Shown here piece by piece: positions 7,730-16,004 of a stretch of 42,576 nt of DNA. Under the pieces are notes generated by a model. It was given only the letters and a program-made list of their open reading frames with translations. It made no database searches and was not told where the DNA came from. The position numbers and the translations under genes are program-made. The number at the start of each line of letters is the position of its first letter. The stretch's first letter is position 1. This DNA comes from Eggerthella sinensis (GTDB lineage Bacteria > Actinomycetota > Coriobacteriia > Coriobacteriales > Eggerthellaceae), in assembly GCF_003339815.1 (NCBI RefSeq), contig NZ_PPTT01000034.1:1-42576 (forward strand). Direction: 5' to 3'.

Positions 7730-9139
7730 ATGAAGAAGAGAATTGCCGCAGAGTGGGAGCCCGCCATCGGCGTGATGGTGGCGTGGCCGGCCTCGCTGCC
7801 GCGTGCGCTCGTGCGCGAACTGGCGAGCGACACGCAGCTCTACCTGCTGTGCGCCGACGACGATGCCGTGGTGGCCGAGGCGCGCGAGACGCTTGAACGA
7901 TGGGGGATCGATGCCGAAGGCGTGCGCTACCTGCGCGTTCCGAAGGGCGAGGATTCCACCTGGCCGCGCGACTGGGGCCCGCAGCCGCTGTTCGACGCGG
8001 ACGGCACGTTCAAGCTGCTCGGCCCGCGCTACGTGTACAGCACGCCGTTCTGCGGCCCCGAGCACGATGCGCCCCTGACGTGCGCTCCCTGGCTCGACGA
8101 GCCGCTGTCGCTCGATCAGTACGAGTGCGACGGCTGCGAGGACGCCGCCGCGGGCGAAATCGCCCGTCAGCTGGGGGTCGAGTTCGTGAAGCTGCCGTTC
8201 GCCTTCACGGGCGGCAACGTGCTGACCGACGGCATCGACAGCATCCTGAGCACCGAGGTGCTGCTGCTGGAGAACAAGTTCGACGGCCTGTCCGTCGAGG
8301 AGTATTTCGACGCCGTGGCCGAGGTCACGGGCATGGCGAACTATTCGGTGTTCTCCGATTACGAGGACTACAGCCTGCAGCACGTGGACTGCTTCCTCAA
8401 GGTGCTCGACGACCATCGCCTGCTCGTGCAGCGTCCGCCGGCGGACCATCCGCTCTTCGAGCGCTACGAGCGCATCGTGCAGGAGGAAATCGCCTGCGCG
8501 GTGAATTCGTACGGCAAGCCGTGGGAGATCCTGCGCGTGGACACCGGCGTGCTGGCCGACGGCGAGAGCATGGCCGCGTACGTGAACAGCCTCATCCTCA
8601 ACACGTGCGTGTACGTGCCTCAGTACGGCATCCCGGAGGACGAGCGGGCGCTCGAGCAGTGGCGCGCGGCCATGCCCGGCTACGACGTGAAGGGCTTCAC
8701 GTTCGTGCTCGACGACGAGCCCGAGGCCTACAACCCCGACGGGCTGTACGAGGGCATCGGCTGGGACCCGGGCGACGTGCTGCACTGCCGCACGCGCGCC
8801 GTGTGGGACCCGGGCATGCTGCACATCCACGTGGACACGCTCGACAAGGAGGTGCCCGCGGCTGACGCGCATGTGCTGCATGCAACCATCAAGGCGTACA
8901 GCGGCGAAGCGCTGCTTCCCGAGAGCCTGCAGGCGTTCTACCGCGTGCGCGGCGAAGAGGCATGGCAAAGCGTGCCGCTTGCGGCCACGTCGACGCGGGA
9001 AGTGTACCGCGCCGAGCTGCCCGGCGGCCCGTCCGGCACCGCCTACGAGTACTACGTGGCGGCGGCCGACGCGTCGGGACGCAGCGAGACGATGCCCCGC
9101 ACCGCCCCCGTCGGCTTCTACACGTTCGCCGTCCAGTAA
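7730..9139 (+). CDS. Peptidylarginine deiminase-like imine hydrolase with C-terminal beta-rich domain
   Basis: A 469-residue enzyme of the deiminase superfamily, unlike the ordinary AguA copies nearby. Its catalytic landmarks are STWPRDWGP with Asp81, FTGGNVLTDG near residue 165, LQHVDC with His218 and Asp220, and DVLHCRTRAVWDP with Cys353. The HVDC and HCRT patterns resemble the bacterial peptidylarginine deiminase of Porphyromonas rather than the GGGNIHCITQQEP of AguA. About 95 residues follow the catalytic core, with alternating polar and hydrophobic strands (YRVRGEEAWQSVPL, YRAELPGGPSGTAYEYYV), suggesting an Ig- or FN3-like domain. No signal peptide is visible (it starts MKKRIAAEWEPAIGV), so it should be cytoplasmic. 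In this operon, flanked by an antiporter and carbamoyltransferases, a small guanidino substrate such as free arginine or an arginine derivative is more likely than protein. The substrate is unproven. Confidence 0.85.
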   Translation: MKKRIAAEWEPAIGVMVAWPASLPRALVRELASDTQLYLLCADDDAVVAEARETLERWGIDAEGVRYLRVPKGEDSTWPRDWGPQPLFDADGTFKLLGPRYVYSTPFCGPEHDAPLTCAPWLDEPLSLDQYECDGCEDAAAGEIARQLGVEFVKLPFAFTGGNVLTDGIDSILSTEVLLLENKFDGLSVEEYFDAVAEVTGMANYSVFSDYEDYSLQHVDCFLKVLDDHRLLVQRPPADHPLFERYERIVQEEIACAVNSYGKPWEILRVDTGVLADGESMAAYVNSLILNTCVYVPQYGIPEDERALEQWRAAMPGYDVKGFTFVLDDEPEAYNPDGLYEGIGWDPGDVLHCRTRAVWDPGMLHIHVDTLDKEVPAADAHVLHATIKAYSGEALLPESLQAFYRVRGEEAWQSVPLAATSTREVYRAELPGGPSGTAYEYYVAAADASGRSETMPRTAPVGFYTFAVQ

Positions 9140-9184
9140 CCCTGCCGCACAACCATCATACGAACCGATCGAAAGGAACCTACC

Positions 9185-10261
9185 ATGCGCACTCAACCTC
9201 ATCTCAAGCGCAACGACCACATGCTCGACGACGCCGACTTCACCCGCGAGGAGTACCTGGCCATGATCGAGCTGTGCCAGATGCTCAAGCGCGCCCACTA
9301 CCAGGGAGTGCAGGTGCCCCTGCTCAAGGACAAGGTGCTGGGCATGATGTTCGACCAGCCCTCCACCCGCACCCGCGTCTCGTTCGAGACGGCCATGACG
9401 AAGCTCGGCGGCCACGCGGAGTTCCTCGAGTTCAAAACGCTCCACGTGGGCGAGGACCACGAGACCATGCGCGACACCGCCGAGGTCATCTCGCGCATGG
9501 TGGACGCCATCATGATCCGCACGGCCGAACAGCAGGTCATCGAGGATTTCGCGAAGTACTCGTACGTGCCCGTCATCAACGGCTGCAGCCTCGACATGCA
9601 CCCCTCGCAGGTGCTGTGCGACGTGCTCACCATGCGCGAGCACCTGCCCGAGACGCCGTTCGAGGACATGGTGTTCATGAACATGGGCGACTGCAACCGC
9701 GCCTACGACCGTTTCTGCCCGACGCAGGGCTCCATGTGGCGCGTGGCCGCGCTGCTGGGCATGACGTACATCTGCTGCGGCCCGAAGGAGATGTGGATCT
9801 GCGAGGAGGATCAGCAGGTGTTCTGGGAGGTTGCCGAGCGCAGCGGCAGGGGCGCGAAGCTGCTGTTCACCGAGGACCCCTACGAGTACATCGACCAGGT
9901 TGACTTCACGTTCTCCGACGCCTGGTGGTACCACGGCGCCGAAAGCGACGACTTCAAGGGCCGCCGCCTCGGGCTCTTGCTGCCGAAGTACCAGGTGAAC
10001 CAGGCGCTCGTGGATGCCGGCAAGCCCACGCTGGGCGTCATGCACTGCCTGCCCGGCTTCCGCGACTTCGAGATCACGTCGGAGGTGTGGGACGGCCCGA
10101 ACTCGCTGCTGTTCGAGGAGGCTGAGAATCGCCTGCACGCCGAGAAGGCCATCTGCACCTGGTTCATGTACGGCCAGCAAAAGAGCGCGGCCCTGCAGGC
10201 CTACCACCAGGGCGCCATCGAGGATTTCGTCAACGAAAGCTTCGCCAAGCTAGGGAAGTAG
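9185..10261 (+). CDS. Putrescine/ornithine-type carbamoyltransferase (module B, second copy)
   Basis: A 358-residue carbamoyltransferase with STRTRVSFE near residue 62, MHPSQ in place of HPTQ, and MHCLP with Cys288, followed by EEAENRLHAEKAI. It is similar to the 5190 protein (shared ETMRDTAEVISRM, YQVNQALVDAGKP and WDGPNSL-type stretches) but has diverged in the 150-240 region (MGDCNRAYDRFCPTQGSMW). One operon therefore carries two carbamoyltransferases, which could accept two different carbamoylated products or form mixed oligomers; both ideas are inference. ATG 9185 has CGAAAGGAACC upstream. It is the last gene before a strong bidirectional terminator. Confidence 0.88.
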   Translation: MRTQPHLKRNDHMLDDADFTREEYLAMIELCQMLKRAHYQGVQVPLLKDKVLGMMFDQPSTRTRVSFETAMTKLGGHAEFLEFKTLHVGEDHETMRDTAEVISRMVDAIMIRTAEQQVIEDFAKYSYVPVINGCSLDMHPSQVLCDVLTMREHLPETPFEDMVFMNMGDCNRAYDRFCPTQGSMWRVAALLGMTYICCGPKEMWICEEDQQVFWEVAERSGRGAKLLFTEDPYEYIDQVDFTFSDAWWYHGAESDDFKGRRLGLLLPKYQVNQALVDAGKPTLGVMHCLPGFRDFEITSEVWDGPNSLLFEEAENRLHAEKAICTWFMYGQQKSAALQAYHQGAIEDFVNESFAKLGK

Positions 10262-10284
10262 GCGGCCTCGCACCTACCTGCGCC

Positions 10285-10318
10285 AAGCGCCCCGTCCAGG
10301 GTTCCGGACGGGGCGCTT
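10285..10318. terminator. Bidirectional terminator between module B and the second TetR gene
   Basis: AAGCGCCCCGTCC (10285-10297) pairs perfectly with GGACGGGGCGCTT (10306-10318) around 8 bases. It lies between the convergent stops at 10261 (+) and 10325 (-) and can serve both. Confidence 0.85.
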
Positions 10319-10324
10319 GCGTGT

Positions 10325-10915
10325 CTAGTGCTGTGCGGCCTCACGAAATACGGCGTTGAGGGCTTTGCTCCAGGTGTCGTTGACGTCGGGGTTCTCGTGA
10401 CGCGAGATCACTTGGCTGATGCCGCTCAGCACGACGTACAGGAACTTCGCATTTCCATGCACGTCGAAATCGTTCTCGAACACGCCGATGTCAACTCCGT
10501 GTTGCAGCATGGCGGTGAGCGCGTCGACCATAGACGTACCCAAGCGTTTTTGCTGTGAGCCGATACCGGGGATGCGCGTGGCTTGCAGGTCGATTTCGGC
10601 AAGCACGTTTCGCCGCTCTTCGTCATCGTGATAGTTCGCGATGATGGAACGCCCCGTCTCGTCGAGATAGGCGCGATACGCTTCGGCGTCGTGGGTGGCG
10701 AGGAAGCTCTCGTCGAACGAATCCAACGTCGGCCACATGCTTTCGGATACGGCGAGAAACAACTCCTCCTTGGAGGGGAAGTAATAGTACAGGGAGGGCT
10801 TCGTGATGCCAACGAGCGAGCAGACTTGGCTGATGGACGCCTTGTCGTAGCCTTTCTCGGCGATGAGCTGGTACATCGCTTTCAGAATCTTGTCTCGCGT
10901 GCTCGGTTCTTCCAT
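10325..10915 (-). CDS. TetR-family transcriptional regulator (beside module C)
   Basis: A 196-residue TetR/AcrR protein. Its N-terminus, TRDKILKAMYQLIAEKGYDKASISQVCSLVGITKPSLYYYF in sections, contains the helix-turn-helix at about residues 25-45. The C-terminal ligand domain is not recognised. The frame is open for 71 further codons upstream, but the start at 10915 is preferred because AGGAAGGGCGCACC precedes it and the homology begins there. Divergent from the module C deiminase at 11198; a TACC-type dyad and this gene's own promoter lie in the shared intergenic region. It probably represses itself and may control module C. It is not closely related to the TetR at 4294. Confidence 0.87.
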   Translation of the reverse strand: MEEPSTRDKILKAMYQLIAEKGYDKASISQVCSLVGITKPSLYYYFPSKEELFLAVSESMWPTLDSFDESFLATHDAEAYRAYLDETGRSIIANYHDDEERRNVLAEIDLQATRIPGIGSQQKRLGTSMVDALTAMLQHGVDIGVFENDFDVHGNAKFLYVVLSGISQVISRHENPDVNDTWSKALNAVFREAAQH

Positions 10916-11060
10916 GGTGCGCCCTTCCTCTTCACAACCCTGTGCAATAGGGTCGACGATTGTCATTCTACTTGAGAAGCGTCTTCGGCGGTTGCGACCG
11001 TGTGGGATTCGATGCAGATTTTCCTTGAATCCACGGTTGACGAACCTCTCCGCACTCACT

Positions 11061-11089
11061 ATTATAGAGTATACCGACCGGTAGGTAAA
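11061..11089 (-). promoter_or_regulatory. TetR gene promoter with embedded operator
   Basis: On the minus strand, TTTACC (11089-11084) and TATAAT (11066-11061) are 17 bases apart. The spacer holds TACCGACC-GGTAGGTA (11072-11087 on the plus strand), a 16-bp near-perfect palindrome with one mismatch, of the common TetR type. A repressor bound there would shut off its own promoter. The remaining intergenic sequence (10916-11197) shows no further gene. A plus-strand promoter for module C was not recognised with confidence. Confidence 0.72.
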
Positions 11090-11197
11090 CAAAAACCATG
11101 AATCGGGAGTTGCGGGATGGGGACGCACGTCTGGCGGTATCGACGGATGTCGCGCCGTATTCCGTTGAGCTCTCGACGTACACGGAGGAGGAAGCCC

Positions 11198-12442
11198 GTG
11201 TTAGAGAACTATCGGCATCCAGGGGAATTCGAACCGCAATCTGACGTGTTCATGACGTGGCTCCCCGACGACATCCAAATGCAAGGCTACGACAATCGCG
11301 CTACCTGTGTGGAGATTGTCAAGGCGCTTCAGACGTACGGCGATGCAAAGTTGCACATCAACGGCGGGGCGGAAGGGGTGGTGGAGAAAGCGCGCCGCAT
11401 CCTTGAGCAGGAAGGCGTCGACGTCGAGCGTATCGAGTTCACGCAGTTCGCCGACACCAACTGGTACGTTCGCGACAACGGGCCCACTATCATGGTGGAC
11501 GATGAGGGCGGCATGCTCATGATCAACCCGGGATGGTCGTACTACGGCGTATGGAACCAGGATGCGTTCGAGGCGGTGTGCGCACGCAGGGCGGGCGTGC
11601 ATATGGCCGTATCGTTGGGGTGCTTCGACATCCTGAGCTCGGATATGGTATCCGAAGGAGGAGACCGCGAGTTCAACGGCGACGGCGTCATGATGTGCAT
11701 CGAGGATACCGAGGTGCGCAAGCGCAATCCCGGTTTCACGAAAGCGCAGGTGGAAGAAGAGTACAAGCGCCTCTATAACGTGCAGAAGATCATCTGGATT
11801 CCCCAGCCCACCATCGAGGACGACGATTACCGTTTGGGTCCGCTCGAGTACCGCGATGGCGTGCCGTACTTCGGTACGAGTTTCGCCGCCCATATCGATG
11901 AGATGTGCCGCTTCATCGACCGCACCACCGTGCTGTTGGCGGAGGTGTCCGACGAGGAGGCCGCGTCGAGCGCGGCCGCTGCGGAGAGCAAGCGTCGGCT
12001 CGATGCCGCGTACGAGATCCTCCGCAGCGAAACAGACGTGCATGGCGAGCCGTTCGCCATCGTGCGCATGCCCGTATCGGTGCCTATCGACTACCTGTTG
12101 ACTCCGCAAGACGACGATTACGACCTGTACAAAGGCTTCATCGACGAGATGGACGGCCGCTTCGCCGACGGTACTCCGTGGCCCGAGGGCGACCTTCACT
12201 TCATCGCATCTACCGGGTACTGCAACTTTCTCGTATGCAATGGCGTGGTGGTGGGGCAGCGCTACTGGAACGAGGGCATGGACCCGGCCATCAAGGCGAA
12301 GGACGAGCAGGCGGAAGCGGTGCTGCAGGCGTGCTTCCCAGATCGTCGCGTGGTGATGGTGGACAGCCTGGCGCTCAACATGTCGGGCGGAGGCGTGCAC
12401 TGCTGGACGAAAAACGTGCCCGTCGCAACGATGAACGCGTAG
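11198..12442 (+). CDS. Diverged agmatine deiminase family protein (module C)
   Basis: A 414-residue agmatine/peptidylarginine deiminase superfamily protein. It retains the YRHPGEFEPQSDVFMTWLP entry block, NWYVRDNGP, SEGGDREFNGDG, AAHIDEMCRF with the catalytic His, and SGGGVHCWTKNVP with Cys402. The usual QQEP after the catalytic cysteine is replaced by KNVP, and extra segments (for example residues 170-210 and an Ala/Glu-rich stretch after LLAEV) make it about 45 residues longer than AguA. The start is taken at GTG 11198 after GGAGGAGGAAG; an upstream ATG at 11117 would add an Arg-rich, unconserved leader. It heads module C, followed by a carbamoyltransferase and an MFS carrier. It probably hydrolyses a guanidino compound related to agmatine; the altered loops suggest a different substrate. 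Confidence 0.82.
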   Translation: MLENYRHPGEFEPQSDVFMTWLPDDIQMQGYDNRATCVEIVKALQTYGDAKLHINGGAEGVVEKARRILEQEGVDVERIEFTQFADTNWYVRDNGPTIMVDDEGGMLMINPGWSYYGVWNQDAFEAVCARRAGVHMAVSLGCFDILSSDMVSEGGDREFNGDGVMMCIEDTEVRKRNPGFTKAQVEEEYKRLYNVQKIIWIPQPTIEDDDYRLGPLEYRDGVPYFGTSFAAHIDEMCRFIDRTTVLLAEVSDEEAASSAAAAESKRRLDAAYEILRSETDVHGEPFAIVRMPVSVPIDYLLTPQDDDYDLYKGFIDEMDGRFADGTPWPEGDLHFIASTGYCNFLVCNGVVVGQRYWNEGMDPAIKAKDEQAEAVLQACFPDRRVVMVDSLALNMSGGGVHCWTKNVPVATMNA

Positions 12443-12461
12443 GGCCCCAGACAGCAAGCGA

Positions 12462-12494
12462 CCGTACCGATTGTCGGGCGGATAACCGGTACGG
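12462..12494 (+). other. Inverted repeat between module C deiminase and carbamoyltransferase
   Basis: CCGTACCG (12462-12469) and CGGTACGG (12487-12494) form a perfect 8-bp inverted repeat 17 bases apart in the 96-base gap. No T-tail follows. It may be an mRNA hairpin or a protein site. Confidence 0.35.
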
Positions 12495-12538
12495 CCAGGA
12501 AAATCATAGCAACAATCATATCAGAAAGGCATACTGCC

Positions 12539-13603
12539 ATGAACCATAACCTGCTCGGTCGCGACATCTTGAACCTGCGCGACCTCACCAAAGAAGAGTT
12601 TCGTTATCTGATCGATCTTTCCGCAACCCTCAAAGCGCAAAAACAGGCTGGCGTCGATCAGCATTACTTCCCAGGCAAGAACGTTGTCGCCAACTTCGAA
12701 TGGGGCTCCACGCGCACACGCTGCGCGTTCGAAACCTCGTGCAACGATTTGGGTATGGGATTCACCTACCTCACCAACTCCCACATGGGCGATTGCGAGA
12801 CCATTCGGGACACCATGCGCGTATTCTCCGAGATGTATGACCTCATCGTCATCCGCGCGCAGCGCGACGAGGAATACCTCTACAAGATGGCCGAATGGGC
12901 GGAAGTTCCGCTGATCAACGCCTTGTCGTTGGGGGATCACCCCACGCAGATGCTGGCTGACGCACTCACCATGGAAGAGCAGTGGGGCGGTCGCGGATCG
13001 AGCCGTCACAAGAAGCTTGCTTTCGTTGGCAACTGCGCCGGGGCACCGCTGTTCTACGGACGACTGGCCGCCATGCTCGACATGGACTTCTACGCGATCG
13101 GTCCCGATCAGGATCGCCATCAGATGTGCAAGCGCATGGTGGACGACGTGCAGGAAACGTTCGATCGTCTCTCTCCGCACTCGTCGTTCGTGGTCACGTC
13201 CGATCTCGATGCGCTTGAGGGCGTTGACGTGCTGGTCACTGAGGAATGGCGCTACCTCAATCCCGAATGCGGCGACGAGGTATGCGATCCGAACCTGTAC
13301 GAAAGCTGGATGGGCGATTTCGAGCAGTTGCGTCCGTATCGTGTGAGCAGCGAAATCATGGAGCGCACGAAGAACCCCGACATCTTCTGCATGCACGAGC
13401 TGCCCTCCACCCATAACGCCGACCATGCGACGGGGCGTCGTCTCCTGAGTCAGGCGCCGAACGAGGAAGAGCGCCGGTTTATCGCCGAGGGGCTCGAGAT
13501 CACCGACGAGTGCTTCGAGAAGAACGCTTCGGTGATCTTCCGCGAATCCGGCAATCGTCAGCACACCATCAAAGCCATCATGGCCGCAGTGTTGGGTTTG
13601 TAG
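12539..13603 (+). CDS. Carbamoyltransferase with HELP in place of HCLP (module C)
   Basis: A 354-residue carbamoyltransferase-fold protein. The carbamoyl-phosphate site is intact (GSTRTRCAFE near residue 60) and HPTQ is present, but the substrate-side HCLP reads MHELPSTHN, with Glu287 where ornithine and putrescine enzymes have cysteine. The usual KLGGHAEFL after the phosphate loop is also changed to DLGMGFTYL. The C-terminus ends in ESGNRQHTIKAIMAAVLGL, close to the family pattern. It is the most diverged of the paralogues and lies between a diverged deiminase and an MFS carrier. A change of substrate is likely: an acidic residue in the pocket would suit a more basic substrate. The reaction is unproven. 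ATG 12539 follows CAGAAAGGCATACTGCC. Confidence 0.82.
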   Translation: MNHNLLGRDILNLRDLTKEEFRYLIDLSATLKAQKQAGVDQHYFPGKNVVANFEWGSTRTRCAFETSCNDLGMGFTYLTNSHMGDCETIRDTMRVFSEMYDLIVIRAQRDEEYLYKMAEWAEVPLINALSLGDHPTQMLADALTMEEQWGGRGSSRHKKLAFVGNCAGAPLFYGRLAAMLDMDFYAIGPDQDRHQMCKRMVDDVQETFDRLSPHSSFVVTSDLDALEGVDVLVTEEWRYLNPECGDEVCDPNLYESWMGDFEQLRPYRVSSEIMERTKNPDIFCMHELPSTHNADHATGRRLLSQAPNEEERRFIAEGLEITDECFEKNASVIFRESGNRQHTIKAIMAAVLGL

Positions 13604-13632
13604 GCCGGCCCCATTCCAGAAGGGAACGAGCA

Positions 13633-14919
13633 ATGGAAACCTCTCAACTCAAAAGTAGCCGCAGGTATGCTTGGCTGCTGGTTCTGGGCCTTGGGCTCAT
13701 GTCCGCCGGCACCACGGGTTCGTACAGCGTGGTTGCAGGCAGTTTTCTGACCCCCGTCTGCGAAGACCTGGGCATCGATATCACCATCATGTCATATTAC
13801 TTCACCATCACGCTTCTTGCGCTTGCCCTGTCCTTGCCGTTCGTGGGCAAGCTTCTGCCGAAGGTGGTGGGGAAGTTCGGCCTGACGGCAATAGCCGCGG
13901 TGATGCTGGTGGCCGGTGCTGCCATGTCGTTCTATACCGAGGTATGGATGTGGTTCGTCAGCGCTTTCATCATCGGCGTGTGCTTCGCTTTCACGACCGG
14001 CGTGTGCATGAGTGCGGTGGTGGACCAGTGGTTTCGCAAGAAAGCCGGTTTGGCTATCGGGCTGTGCTGGACGGTGAACTCGGTGTACATGTTGGTTATG
14101 AGCCCCGTCATCACGGGCCTTATCGAAGCGATCGGATGGCGCAGCGCCTATTTGGTGCTAGCCGGCATATCGGCTCTCTTGGTGCTGCCCTCCACGCTGT
14201 TCATCATTCGCTATCGCCCCTCCGACAAGGGCATGCTCCCGTACGGGTACGAGGTAACAGCCGACCCCATGATGCAGACGGCAGCTCCTGAAGCGTTGCG
14301 CGGCGTGCCGTTCAAGGCCGCGGTGAAGTCGCCGGCGTTCTTCGCCTGCGTTGGCTTCCTGTGCCTCGTGCAGTTGACGGTTTGCATGAACCAGCTGTTT
14401 CCGACGTATGCGGTGGAGGTGGGCTTCAGCCCGCTCGTCGGTGGGTTCATGGTGTCCGCAGCGTCGATGTTCGACATCTTCCTCAATCCGGCCGTAGGGT
14501 CGACCTGCGATAAGTTCGGATCGACGAAGGCATTGCTTGCGTGGATTGGCGTCAGCATCCTGTCGTTCGTAATGTTGATATTCGCACCCGGACATTCGTG
14601 GCTGGCCATCCTCGCCGCCGGCGTGAACGATGTTATGTACGTGGTGGCCGGAGCCGGTTTGACGGTGCTCGTCATGGAGGTGTTCGGCTCGCGCGACTTC
14701 GGCCGCATTTTCGCCCTCATTTGCTCGGCCGGCTACATCGTGGGCGCGTTCGGCATGCCGGTTATGACGGGGGTCTACGCGTCAACCGGTACCTTTACGG
14801 CGGTGTTCGGACTGTGCATCGCGTTGAACGTGGTCATTGCCGGTTTGCTGTTGTTCGCGCGGAAGAGCGGCAAGAAGCTTCCATGGAGTGAGGCGGAATC
14901 CACTCCGTCCACCCTGTAG
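13633..14919 (+). CDS. Major facilitator superfamily transporter (module C)
   Basis: A 428-residue MFS protein with about 12 hydrophobic segments. The start is ATG 13633 after GAAGGGAACGAG; the open frame continues upstream inside the carbamoyltransferase gene without good signals. The N-terminal half (GLGLMSAGTTGSYSVVAGSFL, in two parts, and MSYYFTITLLALALSLPF) looks like the oxalate/formate or monocarboxylate-type branch of MFS. Modules A, B and D carry APC antiporters at this place, so this carrier probably moves the substrate or product of module C. That would be consistent with a chemically different compound, for instance a carboxylated guanidine. It is followed by a terminator. The transport substrate is not predictable from sequence. 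Confidence 0.85.
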   Translation: METSQLKSSRRYAWLLVLGLGLMSAGTTGSYSVVAGSFLTPVCEDLGIDITIMSYYFTITLLALALSLPFVGKLLPKVVGKFGLTAIAAVMLVAGAAMSFYTEVWMWFVSAFIIGVCFAFTTGVCMSAVVDQWFRKKAGLAIGLCWTVNSVYMLVMSPVITGLIEAIGWRSAYLVLAGISALLVLPSTLFIIRYRPSDKGMLPYGYEVTADPMMQTAAPEALRGVPFKAAVKSPAFFACVGFLCLVQLTVCMNQLFPTYAVEVGFSPLVGGFMVSAASMFDIFLNPAVGSTCDKFGSTKALLAWIGVSILSFVMLIFAPGHSWLAILAAGVNDVMYVVAGAGLTVLVMEVFGSRDFGRIFALICSAGYIVGAFGMPVMTGVYASTGTFTAVFGLCIALNVVIAGLLLFARKSGKKLPWSEAESTPSTL

Positions 14920-14940
14920 CGGCGCGCGTTCGTGAGATAG

Positions 14941-14972
14941 GGGGCTCCATCCCGCTTTGCGGGTGGAGCCCC
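14941..14972. terminator. Bidirectional terminator between module C and the MerR gene
   Basis: GGGGCTCCATCCCGC (14941-14955) pairs with GCGGGTGGAGCCCC (14959-14972) around TTT, with one mismatch or bulge. It is followed by TTTGCGG and sits between convergent genes ending at 14919 and 14990. Confidence 0.85.
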
Positions 14973-14989
14973 TTTGCGGTTTCCTCGTG

Positions 14990-15778
14990 CTAGCGTACTT
15001 CGATCCAAGCGAGGTAGTAGTCGTAGCGTTGTCGGTCGGCTTCCGAGTAGTCGAAGGTGAGGTACTTTGCTACCACACGGCCGGGTTCTTTCCCCAGCGA
15101 GCGCAGGTAGGCGACGTGGTCGGCGAGGTCGTTGTGCTGCGCGAAGCAGTACTCGGTGCGCAGGAGGCACTCGAGGTACGCCTGCGGCTTGTCGGTGCGC
15201 TTCCAGAGGGGGTCCGTCGCGTCGGGCAGCACGGGCTTGATGGCACAGTCGACGTACTGCTCCGACTGCAGCGCGCTTTCGAAGTAGAGGGCGTAGCTCG
15301 TCTTGAGGTCGTCGAGGTACGCTTGAAGCGAGGCTTCGTCCTTCATGCCGAACCGGTAGAGCTCGTCGATTTCGGGCCGATCGACCAGGTGGTCGCCATG
15401 GGAGCGCGCTGTGTAGAACTTCCTGATGCGACGGTTGTACAACGACAGCAGCTTGAGCGTTTTATTCAGGTTCGCCAATTGTTCGATGGTTTCGTCGAGC
15501 GCCTGGTCGACGGCGGCCGCTGTTTCGCCAATGGGCGATTCCATGAGGTGGCTGATGGTTTTCACGGGCACGCCGACGCTGCGGTACAGCATGATGTCGG
15601 TCAATTCCACCAATGACAGCACAGAGTACTTGCGGTATCCCGACTTCTCGGTGCGCGACGGGGTGACGAGCCCCTGCTCCTCGTAGTAGCGAAGGGCGGA
15701 CTGGGAGATGTGCAGCAGGTTCGCAATCTCGGAAATGCTGAGTTCGGCCCAATAGTCTTCACTCGTACTGTCGCTCAT
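14990..15778 (-). CDS. MerR-family transcriptional regulator (beside module D)
   Basis: A 262-residue MerR-type protein. The winged helix-turn-helix lies at residues 13-60 (ISEIANLLHISQSALRYYEE, then SGYRKYSVLSLVEL). It is followed by a coiled region and a C-terminal domain of about 150 residues rich in Tyr and acidic residues, whose ligand is unknown. The frame is open 79 codons further, but ATG 15778 has AAGGGAGCCTC before it and starts just ahead of the DNA-binding domain. Divergent from the module D carbamoyltransferase at 16123. The intergenic region carries two copies of a CTCAA-N5-TTSAG element and a promoter with the 19-bp spacer that MerR activators use. It is therefore the likely activator of module D. 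Its effector may be the guanidino substrate. Confidence 0.88.
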   Translation of the reverse strand: MSDSTSEDYWAELSISEIANLLHISQSALRYYEEQGLVTPSRTEKSGYRKYSVLSLVELTDIMLYRSVGVPVKTISHLMESPIGETAAAVDQALDETIEQLANLNKTLKLLSLYNRRIRKFYTARSHGDHLVDRPEIDELYRFGMKDEASLQAYLDDLKTSYALYFESALQSEQYVDCAIKPVLPDATDPLWKRTDKPQAYLECLLRTEYCFAQHNDLADHVAYLRSLGKEPGRVVAKYLTFDYSEADRQRYDYYLAWIEVR

Positions 15779-15833
15779 GAGGCTCCCTTCGCGTTGCCGT
15801 GCGCTCTCTTCAGCTTTCTCCGAACCCCGAACG

Positions 15834-15848
15834 CTCAACCGACTTGAA
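15834..15848. promoter_or_regulatory. Candidate MerR operator, proximal to the regulator gene
   Basis: CTCAA-CCGAC-TTGAA on the plus strand. Read towards the MerR gene it is TTCAAGTCGGTTGAG, almost the same as the element at 16011-16025 before module D. The 11-base core AACCGACTTGA recurs there in exact reverse complement. It lies 56 bases before the regulator start and is probably an autoregulatory site. Confidence 0.5.
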
Positions 15849-16004
15849 GGTTGTTCGGCGCGGTTCCGTCGGCGCACGCGTCCGGACGGGGCATGCACGC
15901 CGCCGGACCGTTGCGGAAACGCCCTGATGGGCGCAGCGGCGTCTGTCCGGTTCGGAAAGAGTGTAGCAGGTGAGGGGCGCGCTTTCCCGCTCGAAATTGG
16001 GCCG

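Noticed and set aside
7700-10207. A very long open frame (835 codons) on the minus strand across module B
   Set aside because: It is antisense to three well-recognised genes, is rich in His, Arg, Val and Leu in the pattern produced by complementary GC-rich codons, and has no family motif or ribosome binding site.
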